Positions 20,498-31,840 of a stretch of 62,000 bases of DNA are shown here, piece after piece. The position numbers and the translations under genes were made by a program. Location: the NCBI RefSeq assembly GCF_910592395.1, contig NC_088318.1, positions 1 through 62,000 of the forward strand. Direction: 5' to 3'. How positions within the stretch are numbered: the stretch's first letter is position 1; each line of letters starts with the position of its first letter. The notes beneath the pieces are model-generated. The model did no database searches. It was given only the letters and a program-made list of their open reading frames with translations, and was not told the DNA's origin. The stretch is from Lineus longissimus. Lineage: Eukaryota; Nemertea; Pilidiophora; Heteronemertea; Lineidae.

Positions 20498-23400
20498 CTT
20501 ACTTTCAATGACCAAGGTCCTTTAGTGTAGTCAGTTCTCGTCTCAGAGCAGGCAAACTAGCGAGCCATACTTTCAATTACCAAGGTCCTTTAGTGTAGTC
20601 AGTTCTCGTCTCAGAGCAGGCAAACTAGCGAGCCATACTTTCAATTACCAAGGTCCTTTAGTGTAGTCAGTTCTCGTCTCAGAGCAGGCAAACTAGCGAG
20701 CCATACTTTCAATGACCAAGGTCCTTTAGTGTAGTCAGTTCTCGTCTCAGAGCAGGCAAACTAGCGAGCCGTACTTTCAATGACCAAGGTCCTTTAGTGT
20801 AGTCAGTTCTCGTCTCAGAGCAGGCAAACTAGCGAGCCATACTTTCAATGACCAAGGTCCTTTAGTGTAGTCAGTTCTCATCTCAGAGCAGGCAAACTAG
20901 CGAGCCATACTTTCAATTACCAAGGTCCTTTAGTGTAGTCAGTTCTCGTCTCAGAGCAGGCAAACTAGCGAGCCATACTTTCAATGACCAAGGTCCTTTA
21001 GTGTAGTCAGTTCTCGTCTCAGAGCAGGCAAACTAGCGAGCCGTACTTTCAATGACCAAGGTCCTTTAGTGTAGTCAGTTCTCATCTCAGAGCAGGCAAA
21101 CTAGCGAGCCATACTTTCAATTACCAAGGTCCTTTAGTGTAGTCAGTTCTCGTCTCAGAGCAGGCAAACTAGCGAGCCATACTTTCAATGACCAAGGTCC
21201 TTTAGTGTAGTCAGTTCTCGTCTCAGAGCAGGCAAACTAGCGAGCCATACTTTCAATGACCAAGGTCCTTTAGTGTAGTCAGTTCTCGTCTCAGAGCAGG
21301 CAAACTAGCGAGCCGTACTTTCAATGACCAAGGTCCTTTAGTGTAGTCAGTTCTCGTCTCAGAGCAGGCAAACTAGCGAGCCGTACTTTCAATGACCAAG
21401 GTCCTTTAGCGTGACCAGTACTCGACTCAGAGCAGGCAAACTAGCGAGCCATACTTTCAATGACCAAGGTCCTTTAGTGTAGTCAGTTCTCGTCTCAGAG
21501 CAGGCAAACTAGCGAGCCATACTTTCAATTACCAAGGTCCTTTAGTGTAGTCAGTTCTCGTCTCAGAGCAGGCAAACTAGCGAGCCATACTTTCAATGAC
21601 CAAGGTCCTTTAGTGTAGTCAGTTCTCGTCTCAGAGCAGGCAAACTGGCGAGCCATACTTTCAATAACCAAGGTCCTTAAGTGTAGTCAGTACTCGTCTC
21701 AGAACAGGCAAACTAGCGAGCCACACTTTCAATGACCAAGATCCTTTAGTGTAGTCAGTTCTCGTCTCAGAGCAGGCAAACTAGCGAGCCATACTTTCAT
21801 TGACCAAGGTCCTTTAGTGTAGTCAGTTCTCGTCTCAGAGCAGGCAAACTAGCGAGCCGTACTTTCAATGACCAAGGTCCTTTAGCGTGACCAGTACTCG
21901 ACTCAGAGGAGGCAAACTAGCGAGCCATACTTTCAATGACCAAGGTCCTTTAGTGTAGTCAGTTCTCATCTCAGAGGAGGCAAACTAGCGAGCCATACTT
22001 TCAATGACCAAGGTCCTTTAGTGTAGTCAGTTCTCATCTCAGAGGAGGCAAACTAGCGAGCCATACTTTCAATGACCAAGGTCCTTTAGTGTAGTCAGTT
22101 CTCGTCTCAGAGCAGGCAAACTAGCGAGCCATACTTTCAATGACCAAGGTCCTTGAGCGTGACCAGTACTCGACTCAGAGCAGGCAAACTAGCGAGCCAT
22201 ACTTTCAATGACCAAGGTCCTTTAGTGTAGTCAGTTCTCATCTCAGAGCAGGCAAACTAGCGAGCCATACTTTCAATGACCAAGGTCCTTTAGCGTGACC
22301 AGTACTCGACTCAGAGCAGGCAAACTAGCGAGCCATACTTTCAATGACCAAGGTCCTTTAGTGTAGTCAGTTCTCGTCTCAGAGCAGGCAAACTAGCGAG
22401 CCATACTTTCAATGACCAAGGTCCTTTAGTGTAGTCAGTTCTCGTCTCAGAGCAGGCAAACTGGCGAGCCGTACTTTCAATGACCAAGGTCCTTTAGTGT
22501 AGTCAGTTCTCATCTCAGAGCAGGCAAACTAGCGAGCCATACTTTCAATGACCAAGGTCCTTTAGTGTAGTCAGTTCTCATCTCAGAGCAGGCAAACTAG
22601 CGAGCCATACTTTCAATGACCAAGGTCCTTTAGTGTAGTCAGTTCTCATCTCAGAGCAGGCAAACTGGCGAGCCATACTTTCAATGACCAAGGTCCTTTA
22701 GTGTAGTCAGTTCTCATCTCAGAGCAGGCAAACTGGCGAGCCATACTTTCAATGACCAAGGTCCTTTAGTGTAGTCAGTTCTCGTCTCAGAGCAGGCAAA
22801 CTGGCGAGCCATACTTTCAATGACCAAGGTCCTTTAGTGTAGTCAGTTCTCATCTCAGAGCAGGCAAACTAGCGAGCCATACTTTCAATGACCAAGGTCC
22901 TTTAGCGTGACCAGTACTCGACTCAGAGCAGGCAAACTAGCGAGCCATACTTTCAATGACCAAGGTCCTTTAGTGTAGTCAGTTCTCGTCTCAGAGCAGG
23001 CAAACTAGCGAGCCATACTTTCAATGACCAAGGTCCTTTAGCGTGACCAGTACTCGACTCAGAGCAGGCAAACTAGCGAGCCATACTTTCAATGACCAAG
23101 GTCCTTTAGTGTAGTCAGTTCTTGTCTCAGAGCAGGCAAACTAGCGAGCCATACTTTCAATGACCAAGGTCCTTTAGTGTAGTCAGTTCTCGTCTCAGAG
23201 CAGGCAAACTAGCGAGCCATACTTTCAATGACCAAGGTCCTTTAGCGTGACCAGTACTCGACTCAGAGCAGGCAAACTAGCGAGCCATACTTTCAATGAC
23301 CAAGGTCCTTTAGTGTAGTCAGTTCTCATCTCAGAGCAGGCAAACTAGCGAGCCATACTTTCAATGACCAAGGTCCTTTAGTGTAGTCAGTTCTCGTCTC

Positions 23401-23842
23401 AGAGCAGGCAAACTAGCGAGCCATACTTTCAATGACCAAGGTCCTTTAGTGTAGTCAGTTCTCGTCTCAGAGCAGGCAAACTAGCGAGCCATACTTTCAA
23501 TGACCAAGGTCCTTTAGTGTAGTCAGTTCTCATCTCAGAGCAGGCAAACTAGCGAGCCATACTTTCAATGACCAAGGTCCTTTAGTGTAGTCAGTTCTCG
23601 TCTCAGAGCAGGCAAACTAGCGAGCCATACTTTCAATGACCAAGGTCCTTTAGTGTAGTCAGTTCTCGTCTCAGAGCAGGCAAACTAGCGAGCCATACTT
23701 TCAATGACGAAGGTCCTTTAGTGTAGTCAGTTCTTGTCTCAGAGCAGGCAAACTAGCGAGCCATACTTTCAATGACCAAGGTCCTTTAGTGTAGTCAGTT
23801 CTCGTCTAAGAGGAGGCAAACTGGCGAGCCGTACTTTCAATG
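20498..23842 (+). repeat. 68-bp minisatellite, 49 units
   Basis: The unit starts CATACTTTCAATGACCAAGG and includes GTGTAGTCAGTTCTCGTC and GCAGGCAAACTAGCGAGC. The starts at 20498 and 23830 are exactly 49 x 68 bp apart, and sampled internal anchors all fall on multiples of 68. Seven units (anchors 21409, 21885, 22157, 22293, 22905, 23041, 23245) carry a second version of the middle block, GCGTGACCAGTACTCGAC. Other recurrent variants are AATTAC/AATGAC, CATAC/CGTAC and CTCATC/CTCGTC. The left flank holds a decayed part-unit (20475-20497). Confidence 0.97.
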
Positions 23843-25432
23843 GGCAATGTTCTATTGTCCTAAAACCACCCTCGCCTGTAGCAACTGAATGATTTCGCAG
23901 ATATTAATTGATTTTTCCACAGCATTTAACAAATTTTAAATCCTTCTATGGGCTATTCATCCATTATTTACCGCTCAGGCCAGCAGGAAATCGCACATCC
24001 ATTAACAAGCTGATGATGAATGTGTGCGTACCTGTTGCGTATGGAGATTTCATTATAAGTCAATAGCGATAGGAGCGAGACCAGTGGAAGGATGGCTACG
24101 CTACGATTATAACAAGCATTGGTAAAACAATAACTCTTCCACCCCCTTCTTTTTTCAGACACGTGACACTTTTATACTCTCAAACTAAAACAACATTCGT
24201 CAACACAGAACGCAAGCACACCTTAATCTTACTTTCTTAATCAAGTAGTGTATGCATAAAGGACAGTAGAATTTTATCAGAACTTCAAAGTTTGAAGATT
24301 TAAAAAGATAAAGGTTGTTGTACGTATTCGTGTACACTGACTTATTAGTGCATCGATATTGACATTTATCACTCTCCACTATTCATGAAATCTTCCGGTT
24401 GTTTTCTTTCATGTATTCCTTCTAATGCGTGAAGTTGAGAAATACCCACTAAAGAAAGGTGACCTCTGTCAAGCCCAATAATATTTAAAGGGCTCCAAGA
24501 AAGGTGTTGACTTGATTTGCAAATCTATAACCTAGAAATAGTGTTGCGTCCCAAAATGTATCTGAAGAAACAAAACACTTTGTAAAAACTGGCCCAACAG
24601 TTGTCGCACAGCGGCCGGCCAAATAGACGTCTTTTACTTCCAAAAAAGTCGACAATGTTAACATGATTAAAGGTAAGAGACCTCGTGTTTTAGGTTGAAG
24701 TTGTCAAGTGAGATAAAGGCCACCAAAAGTTAGCCTCTTTGTCTGTGGAATTTGTCGATAACGGGAAAACGCATTATTGACTATTAAGAAGAAGGTTCTA
24801 TACGGCGAAATGCTATATCTTTCGACAGCCTTTTGAAGTTAAGTTCGAAAGATTTCGCCTGATAGTAGGTAATAGCGTGGTTTCTATTGTAGTGATGTCA
24901 TCATTTATCTATCCAATGTTCAGTGTAAGAGCAATAAGAATCAATATGATTCAATAGGAGACTGATGTCATGCTTGCCGTTGTCAATTACTTGACTCGAC
25001 TGTTATACTTCTGTAAATGTCCGTGGCGACAAAACTGTGCCTTTTGGAAATTAAAGGCCAATAAAAGGGATTCGGAAATTGGCAGTTACGAGGGTCAATT
25101 GTTCTTAGCAAAGTGTTGATTAGTTTTGGCGGGTATTATTATCATCACATAATTGGTGAAGTGCCGCAATCAATAGAAACCAAAAAATATGTCGCTTGTC
25201 CTCAAAGAGATCATTCATCCTAATGTGAAAGGAAATATTACAAAAAGATTTACCGAGGTCGTGTGAGGAGACTCGAAGATAGCAGCATGTTCGTTTGACG
25301 AAAACTATGAATAGGCCTGATCTCCCTCATTTCCGCCCATTGCCCATTCATAAAGGTCAAGCCCTCTCCCAACTGTTATTTTACAAGAAATACTTCTAGA
25401 TATTTTCCCGATAACCAACCCTCTAATACATA
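23843..25432. other. No gene seen
   Basis: AT-rich single-copy DNA. The minus frame 23968-24162 is not recognised. Other short frames lack splice context. Confidence 0.45.
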
Positions 25433-25591
25433 TCATCGGAAACCAATCCAATATGCCACAAATGAGATAATGAAACAATAGTTTGGAACACACGGAAAGA
25501 AACAGAAGAATCCGATAATGTAGCTGAAAACCAAATGGGGATCAGCCGACACCAGCCTCCAGGTAGCTTTGTACACGAATCGCCCTGCTGT
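25433..25591 (-). CDS. Candidate exon encoding a hydrophobic tail
   Basis: Minus strand: a strong acceptor (GTTTCTTCCTTTTAG) ends at 25592. In the phase-0 frame it continues as TAGRFVYKATWRLVSADPHL, then VFSYIIGFFCFFPCVPNYCF and IISFVAYWIGFR before TGA at 25435-25433. The last 30 residues would form one or two membrane segments. The other two frames are also open across much of this stretch (to 25423 and 25305), so the coding frame, and whether it is coding at all, stays open. It lies 700 bp downstream of a possible first exon on the same strand. Confidence 0.3.
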   Translation of the reverse strand, partial: TAGRFVYKATWRLVSADPHLVFSYIIGFFCFFPCVPNYCFIISFVAYWIGFR

Positions 25592-26298
25592 CTAAAAGGA
25601 AGAAACATTACACCAGCGCGGATCCGTTTGTTTGAAGAACAGTGACCAATACCTGAAGTTAACTTAGGTTTCCGATAGAATCAAGACTTTTTCTGAACTT
25701 CAGTATCACGAGAAAAAGATTTAAAATACAAGCCTGGGTGTGGTGGTCGTTATTATTTGACGGATAAGAACTCGGTAGAACGAAGGAAAGTACCGGCATT
25801 AAAACATACAACAACAAAACTATCAAACCGAATTATTATAAAAATCAATGCCCAGTATATCGATGGAAGTAACATAGGGAGAGAACAGTTCAAACCAGTC
25901 TGTTAAGCTTTGCGATTTTACTAAAGGGTATAATGTTACGAAATATTTCTTAATTCTTCACATAAGCACTCAGACAAGGCCTAGAATCACGTAACATCTT
26001 GGGATATGAAAAATTAACAAATGAAACAATGAAGAACATATTGGAAATAAGGACCCGTACGAGAGCTGAAGGCCCGATTTCCAAATCGTTTGTAAATTAG
26101 TGATACTCTCTATTCAGAGCAAGAACGACTGAGATAAGTTAGCTCCCAACATGAATATCGGATTCCTACCTTAGGTGTTATCTCAAAACAGAAAAGGCTA
26201 AAGAATCACTTGCAAAATACTGAACCCGATGAATAAATAAAAGGTGAGAGTCCAAGAGTAAAATCCATAGAACAATTTACTAATCTCCGCGCTCCTAC

Positions 26299-26410
26299 CT
26301 TCTTCTGTCCTGGCTTCACCGAGAATAACTCCCTTCCTTCTGACTATCCACTCGTGACTGAGCTAAACCCTGGACGACAGCGCCACTAGCAACTCTCCAA
26401 CTGTCCTATG
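26299..26410 (-). other. Possible 5' UTR exon
   Basis: Minus strand: a consensus donor (CAGAAGAAG|GTAGGAGC) at 26299 follows about 110 bases that are closed in all three frames, as expected of a non-coding first exon. The 26410 end is set only by distance from the TATA-like site. No transcript evidence is available. Confidence 0.3.
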
Positions 26411-26436
26411 ATAAATGCACGAGCCACTCGATCGTC

Positions 26437-26523
26437 TACGTTTATATCACCGTCAGTTTTTAACAGCGTTTCAGCGTGGTTCGCATAAAATTTGTGGATT
26501 AGTGTAGGCGGTTGATGACGTCA
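26437..26523 (-). promoter_or_regulatory. Possible promoter: CRE and TATA-like site
   Basis: A perfect CRE palindrome TGACGTCA lies at 26516-26523, and ATATAAA (minus) at 26445-26439. The CRE sits about 70 bp upstream of the TATA-like site, which is about 30 bp upstream of the proposed first exon. The spacing is that of a CREB-type core promoter; function is inference. Confidence 0.35.
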
Positions 26524-26949
26524 GGTTCGCTTTCTCACGAAATCATTGTTAGAATGATAGCGTTTGATGATGAGGAGGTATTGATACTTTCTCTCTCAGT
26601 AATGTGTACTTACTCCTCAGTCCATGTTACTTCACTATTGGCTTTGTTGTATAACTGAAGAATCCTATTTCTGACGCTGGTGACGCGGTATACGTCCATC
26701 CTCAGGATACCGAATAAGACTCAAAGATTCTTCAATCTGATTATGAGGGTCATGCCTGTTCACCGTTACTCTGCATCAGTGTGTCGGTAACTTCACGCCC
26801 AAAAAAATGACACCGCTTTGGTGTCAACAAACATCTAAAGAAAGATGTGTCATATGACATTTTCAGCAAATACTGGGTTCTCATCTGACTACAGCGTATC
26901 TTTATGGCTGTATCAATACTGTCATCAACATTTATCATACTCTTAGTAA

Positions 26950-27260
26950 CAGATCTCGATGGCCTAGTGGTTAAGGTGTCAGCTTCGTGAACGGAAGGTC
27001 AGCGGTTCGAGGCCCGCTGGTAACCCCTTTGCGATGCGCCAGCTAGTCAAATATAGAATACTAACTGCCTTGTCGTAGGCATTGAAGATAGGAGTTTGGA
27101 AGTGTGTCTCAAGCCAAAAGCTGGCTGGCCCTTTTAGGGTGACACATTTGGCGGGTTTGGCGTTGCCATCAAGGTGTTTGAAGTGTCTCAGTATTTGTAC
27201 ATGTAATTGGTCTTTGCCTCATACTGTCATAAGTCGCATACATGTAATTGATTTTTTTTA
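26950..27260 (+). mobile_element. tRNA-derived SINE
   Basis: A Pol III A box (TGGCCTAGTGGTTAA, 26961-26975) and B box (GGTTCGAGGCC, 27002-27012) lie at tRNA spacing. Between them an anticodon-like arm CTTC-GTGAACG-GAAG places GAA at the anticodon position. The 5' and 3' acceptor strands do not pair, so it is not a functional tRNA. About 230 bp of body follows, with an internal inverted segment (AGCCAAAAGCTGGCTGG) and a T-rich/ATG end near 27260. Confidence 0.65.
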
Positions 27261-28299
27261 AATGAACAAAAGTTTGTCTATTATATTATTTCTTCTGGCC
27301 TAATATAGAGTCTCCAGTATACTGTGTGACGGCAAATAGCGGAGTGAGAGCAACATGTAGGCAACGAACTTGAAACATATTCCCCCAACTACACTTGAAT
27401 ATTGATGACTGTCCAGTTAGAGCCAATTATAAGTTAGCTGCAGTATGCTGTTGCAACGAACACATGTAATAAGAGTCATTTCTATTATCGACGCAGACGA
27501 CATGTAGTTGTTGAGTGTGGCCATCCTTGACAAAGTTGGCCCTATCTATTAACAGCAACTTCCATACTTCATATAAAACCTACCTTCCATGTTGGACATA
27601 TCCAGTGTACTCCTAGTCTTATATTTACAGAAAAACAAGTCGGCAACCGCAATATCGAATTATACACATTGTTCCTTCGTCATTACAGATTCAACCATGG
27701 ACAAGGCAGTGGGGACTTGAGTAAGTTATCAGCTTCAACCCCTTGACAAGTTTCTTTTTATTCAAAAGCAACATCGAAGAAAGGCGACGTCAGTTGGAAA
27801 TGACACCGCGTCATTCATTGCCGGCATAGTGCTAAACAGGAAAGGCCTGAATAGTTATATTTCCTCAGGAAGCTTCGGAATTACCTTTTCAGATTGCGGT
27901 ACGAAAGGCTTCTCTTTAAACAAGATGAAAACACCATCGTATATTCCCAAAGCTCTTCAATACTCCAATAGAATATCATTCTCTTTCAATCTGTTAAACC
28001 AACAAATCACCGATGGTGGGTAAACAATTTCCAGTGGTCAAAACCTTCAAACTTTCATGATCAGACCGTTTTTGGGCCAGAAATGATGGACACGACACTT
28101 GTAAGATTAGTTGCTATGAACTATCAGTTACAAACGGTGTTATGCACTGCAAAAATGGTGGCATTATGTGTACACCATTTCGCTCATCAGAAACATGGCT
28201 ATGATTGACCGTGCTTATTAAGATGCACTAAAATAATTTCACTTTATGGTTAACTGCGAGGGAACAAGAACTAACACTGCACTCACTGGAGAAAATGTT

Positions 28300-28545
28300 T
28301 GAAAAATTTTAAAAGTTAGAAGATGACGCATGAGTATGAAATTTTTTCAGAAGTCAAGTCAGTTCAAAATTTTGAAAAATTTTCAAAGTCAAAAAAGTTT
28401 TGGGACTGATGATATTGGTGATGTTGTTTCATTTTGAGCGAAAAAAAAAAGTTTAAAAAAAAGTTGTACTTAGAAATTTTTTCAGAGGTCAGTCAGTTCA
28501 AAACATTTTCAAAGTAAAAAAAGTTTAGGGACTGATGATATTCCT
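28300..28545 (+). repeat. AT-rich direct repeat, two copies of ~80 bp
   Basis: GAAATTTTTTCAGA-GTCA, then GTCAGTTCAAAA, then TTTTCAAAGT, then GGGACTGATGATATT occurs at about 28339-28421 and 28471-28542. A third fragment with TTGGGACTGATGATG is at 43546-43595. Nature unknown. Confidence 0.55.
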
Positions 28546-28847
28546 ATATGATGATTTATATTTAATGCATTTGAAAGTAGCTCAATTAGGAGAAGGTGGG
28601 GAAATGACTTTCATAGGGAATCGACGACATCTAGTGCTCTTCAATTGACGATAAATTATTCATTATTTGACCACCGATCTCACCAATTCATAATCGGTTC
28701 GCTGATTTCAAGTCTCGCATGCAGAATCAATTGGTCGCGATTTTCTCCGAGTTTTCTTGCAGTGGTCATCTGTCGTATGTAGCAATCGGATGACATTCAA
28801 TGAGTGTCTCCATTGTATTCAGGCAGCAGGTGTATCTCAAGGTCAGA

Positions 28848-30215
28848 CATAAACAAGTTGAGGCCTATCCCGAGGTGTCACATCAACAAGTCGAGGCCTA
28901 TCCCGAGGTGTCACATAAACAAGTCGAGGCCTATCCCAAGGTCTCATATCAAAAAGTCGAGACCTATCCGAGGTCTAACATGAACTACTCTATCCTTACC
29001 CCGAGGGCTGACATGAGCCATTCTATCCCTACCCCGAGGTCTGACATGAACTACTCTATCCCTACCCCGAGGTCTGACATGAACTACTTTATCCTTACCC
29101 CGAGGTCTGACATGAACTACTCTATCCCTACCCCGAGGTCTGACATGAACCATTCTATCCTTACCCCGAGGGCTGACATGAACCATTCTATCCTTACCCC
29201 GAGGGCTGACATGAACCATTCTATCCCTACCCCGAGGTCTGACATGAACTACTCTATCCCTACCCCGAGGGCTGACATGAACCCTTCTATCCCTACCCCG
29301 AGGGCTGACATGAACTACTCTATCCCTACCCCGAGGTCTGACATAAACCATTGTATCCTTACCCCGAGGTCTGACATGAACCCTTCTATCCTTACCCCGA
29401 GGGCTGACATGAACCTTTGTATCCTTACCCCGAGGTCTGACATGAACCATTCTATCCTTACCCCGAGGGCTGACATGAACCTTTGTATCCTTACCCCGAG
29501 GTCTGACATGAACCTTTGTATCCTTACCCCGAGGTCTGACATGAACCTTTGTATCCTTACCCCGAGGTCTGACATGAACCTTTGTATCCTTACCCCGAGG
29601 TCTGACATGAACCATTCTATCCTTACCCCGAGGGCTGACATGAACCTTTGTATCCTTACCCCGAGATCTGACATGAACTACTCTATCCCTACCCCGAGGG
29701 CTGACATGAACTACTCTATCCTTACCCTGAGGTCTGACATGAACCATTCTATCCCTACCCCGAGGTCTGACATGAACTACTCTATCCCTACCCCGAGGTC
29801 TGACATGAACTACTCTATCCTTTACCCGAGGTCTGACATGAACCATTCTATCCTTACCCCGAGGGCTGACATGAACCATTCTATCCCTACCCCGAGGTCT
29901 GACATGAACTACTCTATCCCTACCCCGAGGTCTGACATGAACCATTCTATCCCTTTCCCGAGGTCTGACATGAACTACTCTATCCCTACCCCGAGGGCTG
30001 ACATGAACCATTCTATCCTTACCCCGAGGGCTGACATGAACCCTTCTATCCTTACCCCGAGGTCTGACATGAACCATTCTATCCCTACCCCGAGGTCTGA
30101 CATGAACCATTCTATCCCTACACCGAGGTCTGACATGAACTACTCTATCCCTACCCCGAGGTCTGACATGAACCATTCTATCCCTACCCCGAGGTCTAAC
30201 ATGAACCACTGTATC
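28848..30215 (+). repeat. 33-bp minisatellite with long open frames on both strands
   Basis: About 40 units of 33 bp. The first few (28848-28975) are a diverged type containing GAGGCCTATCCCGAGGTGTC; the rest carry TCTGACATGAAC and CTATCCCTACCCCGAGG. Because 33 is a multiple of three and the unit has no stop in several frames, a 493-codon plus frame (ATG at 28800, TGA at 30279-30281, 11-residue repeat SDMNYSIPTPR) and a 438-codon minus frame (RPRGRDRMVHV) coexist, plus a shorter third. The plus frame has an ATG and unique ends, so a repetitive protein is not excluded. The two-strand openness argues against it: coding likelihood about 0.1-0.15. Confidence 0.9.
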
Positions 30216-31413
30216 CTTACCCGGATGCTTTCTGCAGATACCAACACAACAAAATGCCAAAAAACGCCAATTTATTGCTGAAAGAAGAAGTTAATTGTCT
30301 TTCGATCTGAGAAACAATCCATCTATGATACTCAATTGTATGACTAGATATTGTATTTATTGTATTAGAAACTTGTCCAGCGAGTCAATCTCATGGCCAT
30401 TTAGCAGACTGCTACCGAATCTAAAACAATTCGGCTATATGTCTACCAACTGATCGTCCGTTGTGATCACCTGTTATGAGAGGAGACCGGGACCTGAGCA
30501 ATAGTTACTGGCCTGATCTCGTGTGTTTTATAATGATTACTGACTAATCCTGGTGTATGACAGGTGGCCTATCACGCATGCCATGACATCATAATGAGGG
30601 ATCAACACATAAAGGATGAGGTGCACTTCCTTCTTTTGTGCCAATTACTTTTTCATTTGCTGCAGATAAAGTATGTTGGTCAAAAATATAGGTTCCTGGA
30701 TCGCCTCTTGATTACTCTTGAGTCGGTATTATCTTGTGGAATTACCTATTGGTACAATCGATTCTGTTCATGTTTGTGTCTGAGAGCAATTATATGTCTA
30801 TCAATGAGTCAATCATCGTCTGCTGGTGTTTGTACATTCACATCATGGGCGCACGCCCGCTGCTCTCTCTTTTTATAAGAGCGCACAGAGAATCAGACTG
30901 AAGAAAGTGATATCATCGCACTTTTGATTTGAGACCGTCAAGAAAAGAATCAAGAAAAGGGAGTTTTGGTATCATCGACATTTTGTATTTCCTAGCTTAA
31001 ACAACAACAGAATGCCTGACATAGCGGGCGAGAGCCAGATGCACTGACCTGATACTCGCACAAGCACACACATTTCGCGCCTTGGTAACATGTTGTTCGC
31101 CTTTTCATCGGTTTCGGACATTATTTCATATATGGGAACGTTGTGCCCTGGAGGTCAACTCTCGATGAACACTGTTCATAGCGACACATAATCTTTTTAA
31201 AATACAGACCTGACTAAGACAATTCCGCTATGACCTGCCAACTTTAAAGGTTGCTTATTAAAGCAGCTTTGAGTTGCTTGGTGTTATTGCGCGCCTTTTT
31301 CTGGACAATCTACCTTGTGTTGAGAACATGTCCATCAATAACCACGAAGTTCGCCGCAATATGAATAAACGCTAAAGATTTTTCAAGACGAGTATAAGCT
31401 GAGCCTCACCTCA
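30216..31413. other. No gene seen
   Basis: One 104-codon plus frame (30564-30878) is Cys/Leu-rich and unrecognised, without a signal peptide or splice context. Confidence 0.45.
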
Positions 31414-31840
31414 GGCTTGTGCACTGAAGGCACTCACTCGCTCTCGACTGACGATAGCTGAGGCACGGAAGGCACTCACTCGCTCTCGACTGACGATAGC
31501 TGGTGCACTGAAGGCACTCACTCGCTCTCGACTGACGATAGCTGGTGCACTGAAGGCACTCACTCGCTCTCGACTGACGATAGCTGGTGCACTGAAGGCA
31601 CTCACTCGCTCTCGACTGACGATAGCTGGTGCACTGAAGGCACTCACTCGCTCTCGACTGACGATAGCTGGTGCACTGAAGGCACTCACTCGCTCTCGAC
31701 TGACGATAGCTGGTGCACTGAAGGCACTCACTCGCTCTCGACTGACGATAGCTGGTGCACTGAAGGCACTCACTCGCTCTCGACTGACGATAGCTGGTGC
31801 ACTGAAGGCACTCACTCGCTCTCGACTGACGATAGCTGAA
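31414..31840 (+). repeat. 42-bp minisatellite, about 10 units
   Basis: The unit CTGGTGCACTGAAGGCACTC + ACTCGCTCTCGACTGACGAT + AG is almost invariant, with variation only in the first and last units. The 166- and 134-codon minus frames (SYRQSRASECLQCT repeat) arise because 42 is a multiple of three. Confidence 0.95.

Noticed and set aside
20498-23842. CRISPR-like array
   Set aside because: Units are contiguous and alike over their whole length, with no unique spacers, and the window is eukaryotic.
26955-27030. A genuine tRNA gene with anticodon GAA
   Set aside because: A and B boxes and an anticodon-like arm are present, but the acceptor strands do not pair and a long body follows.
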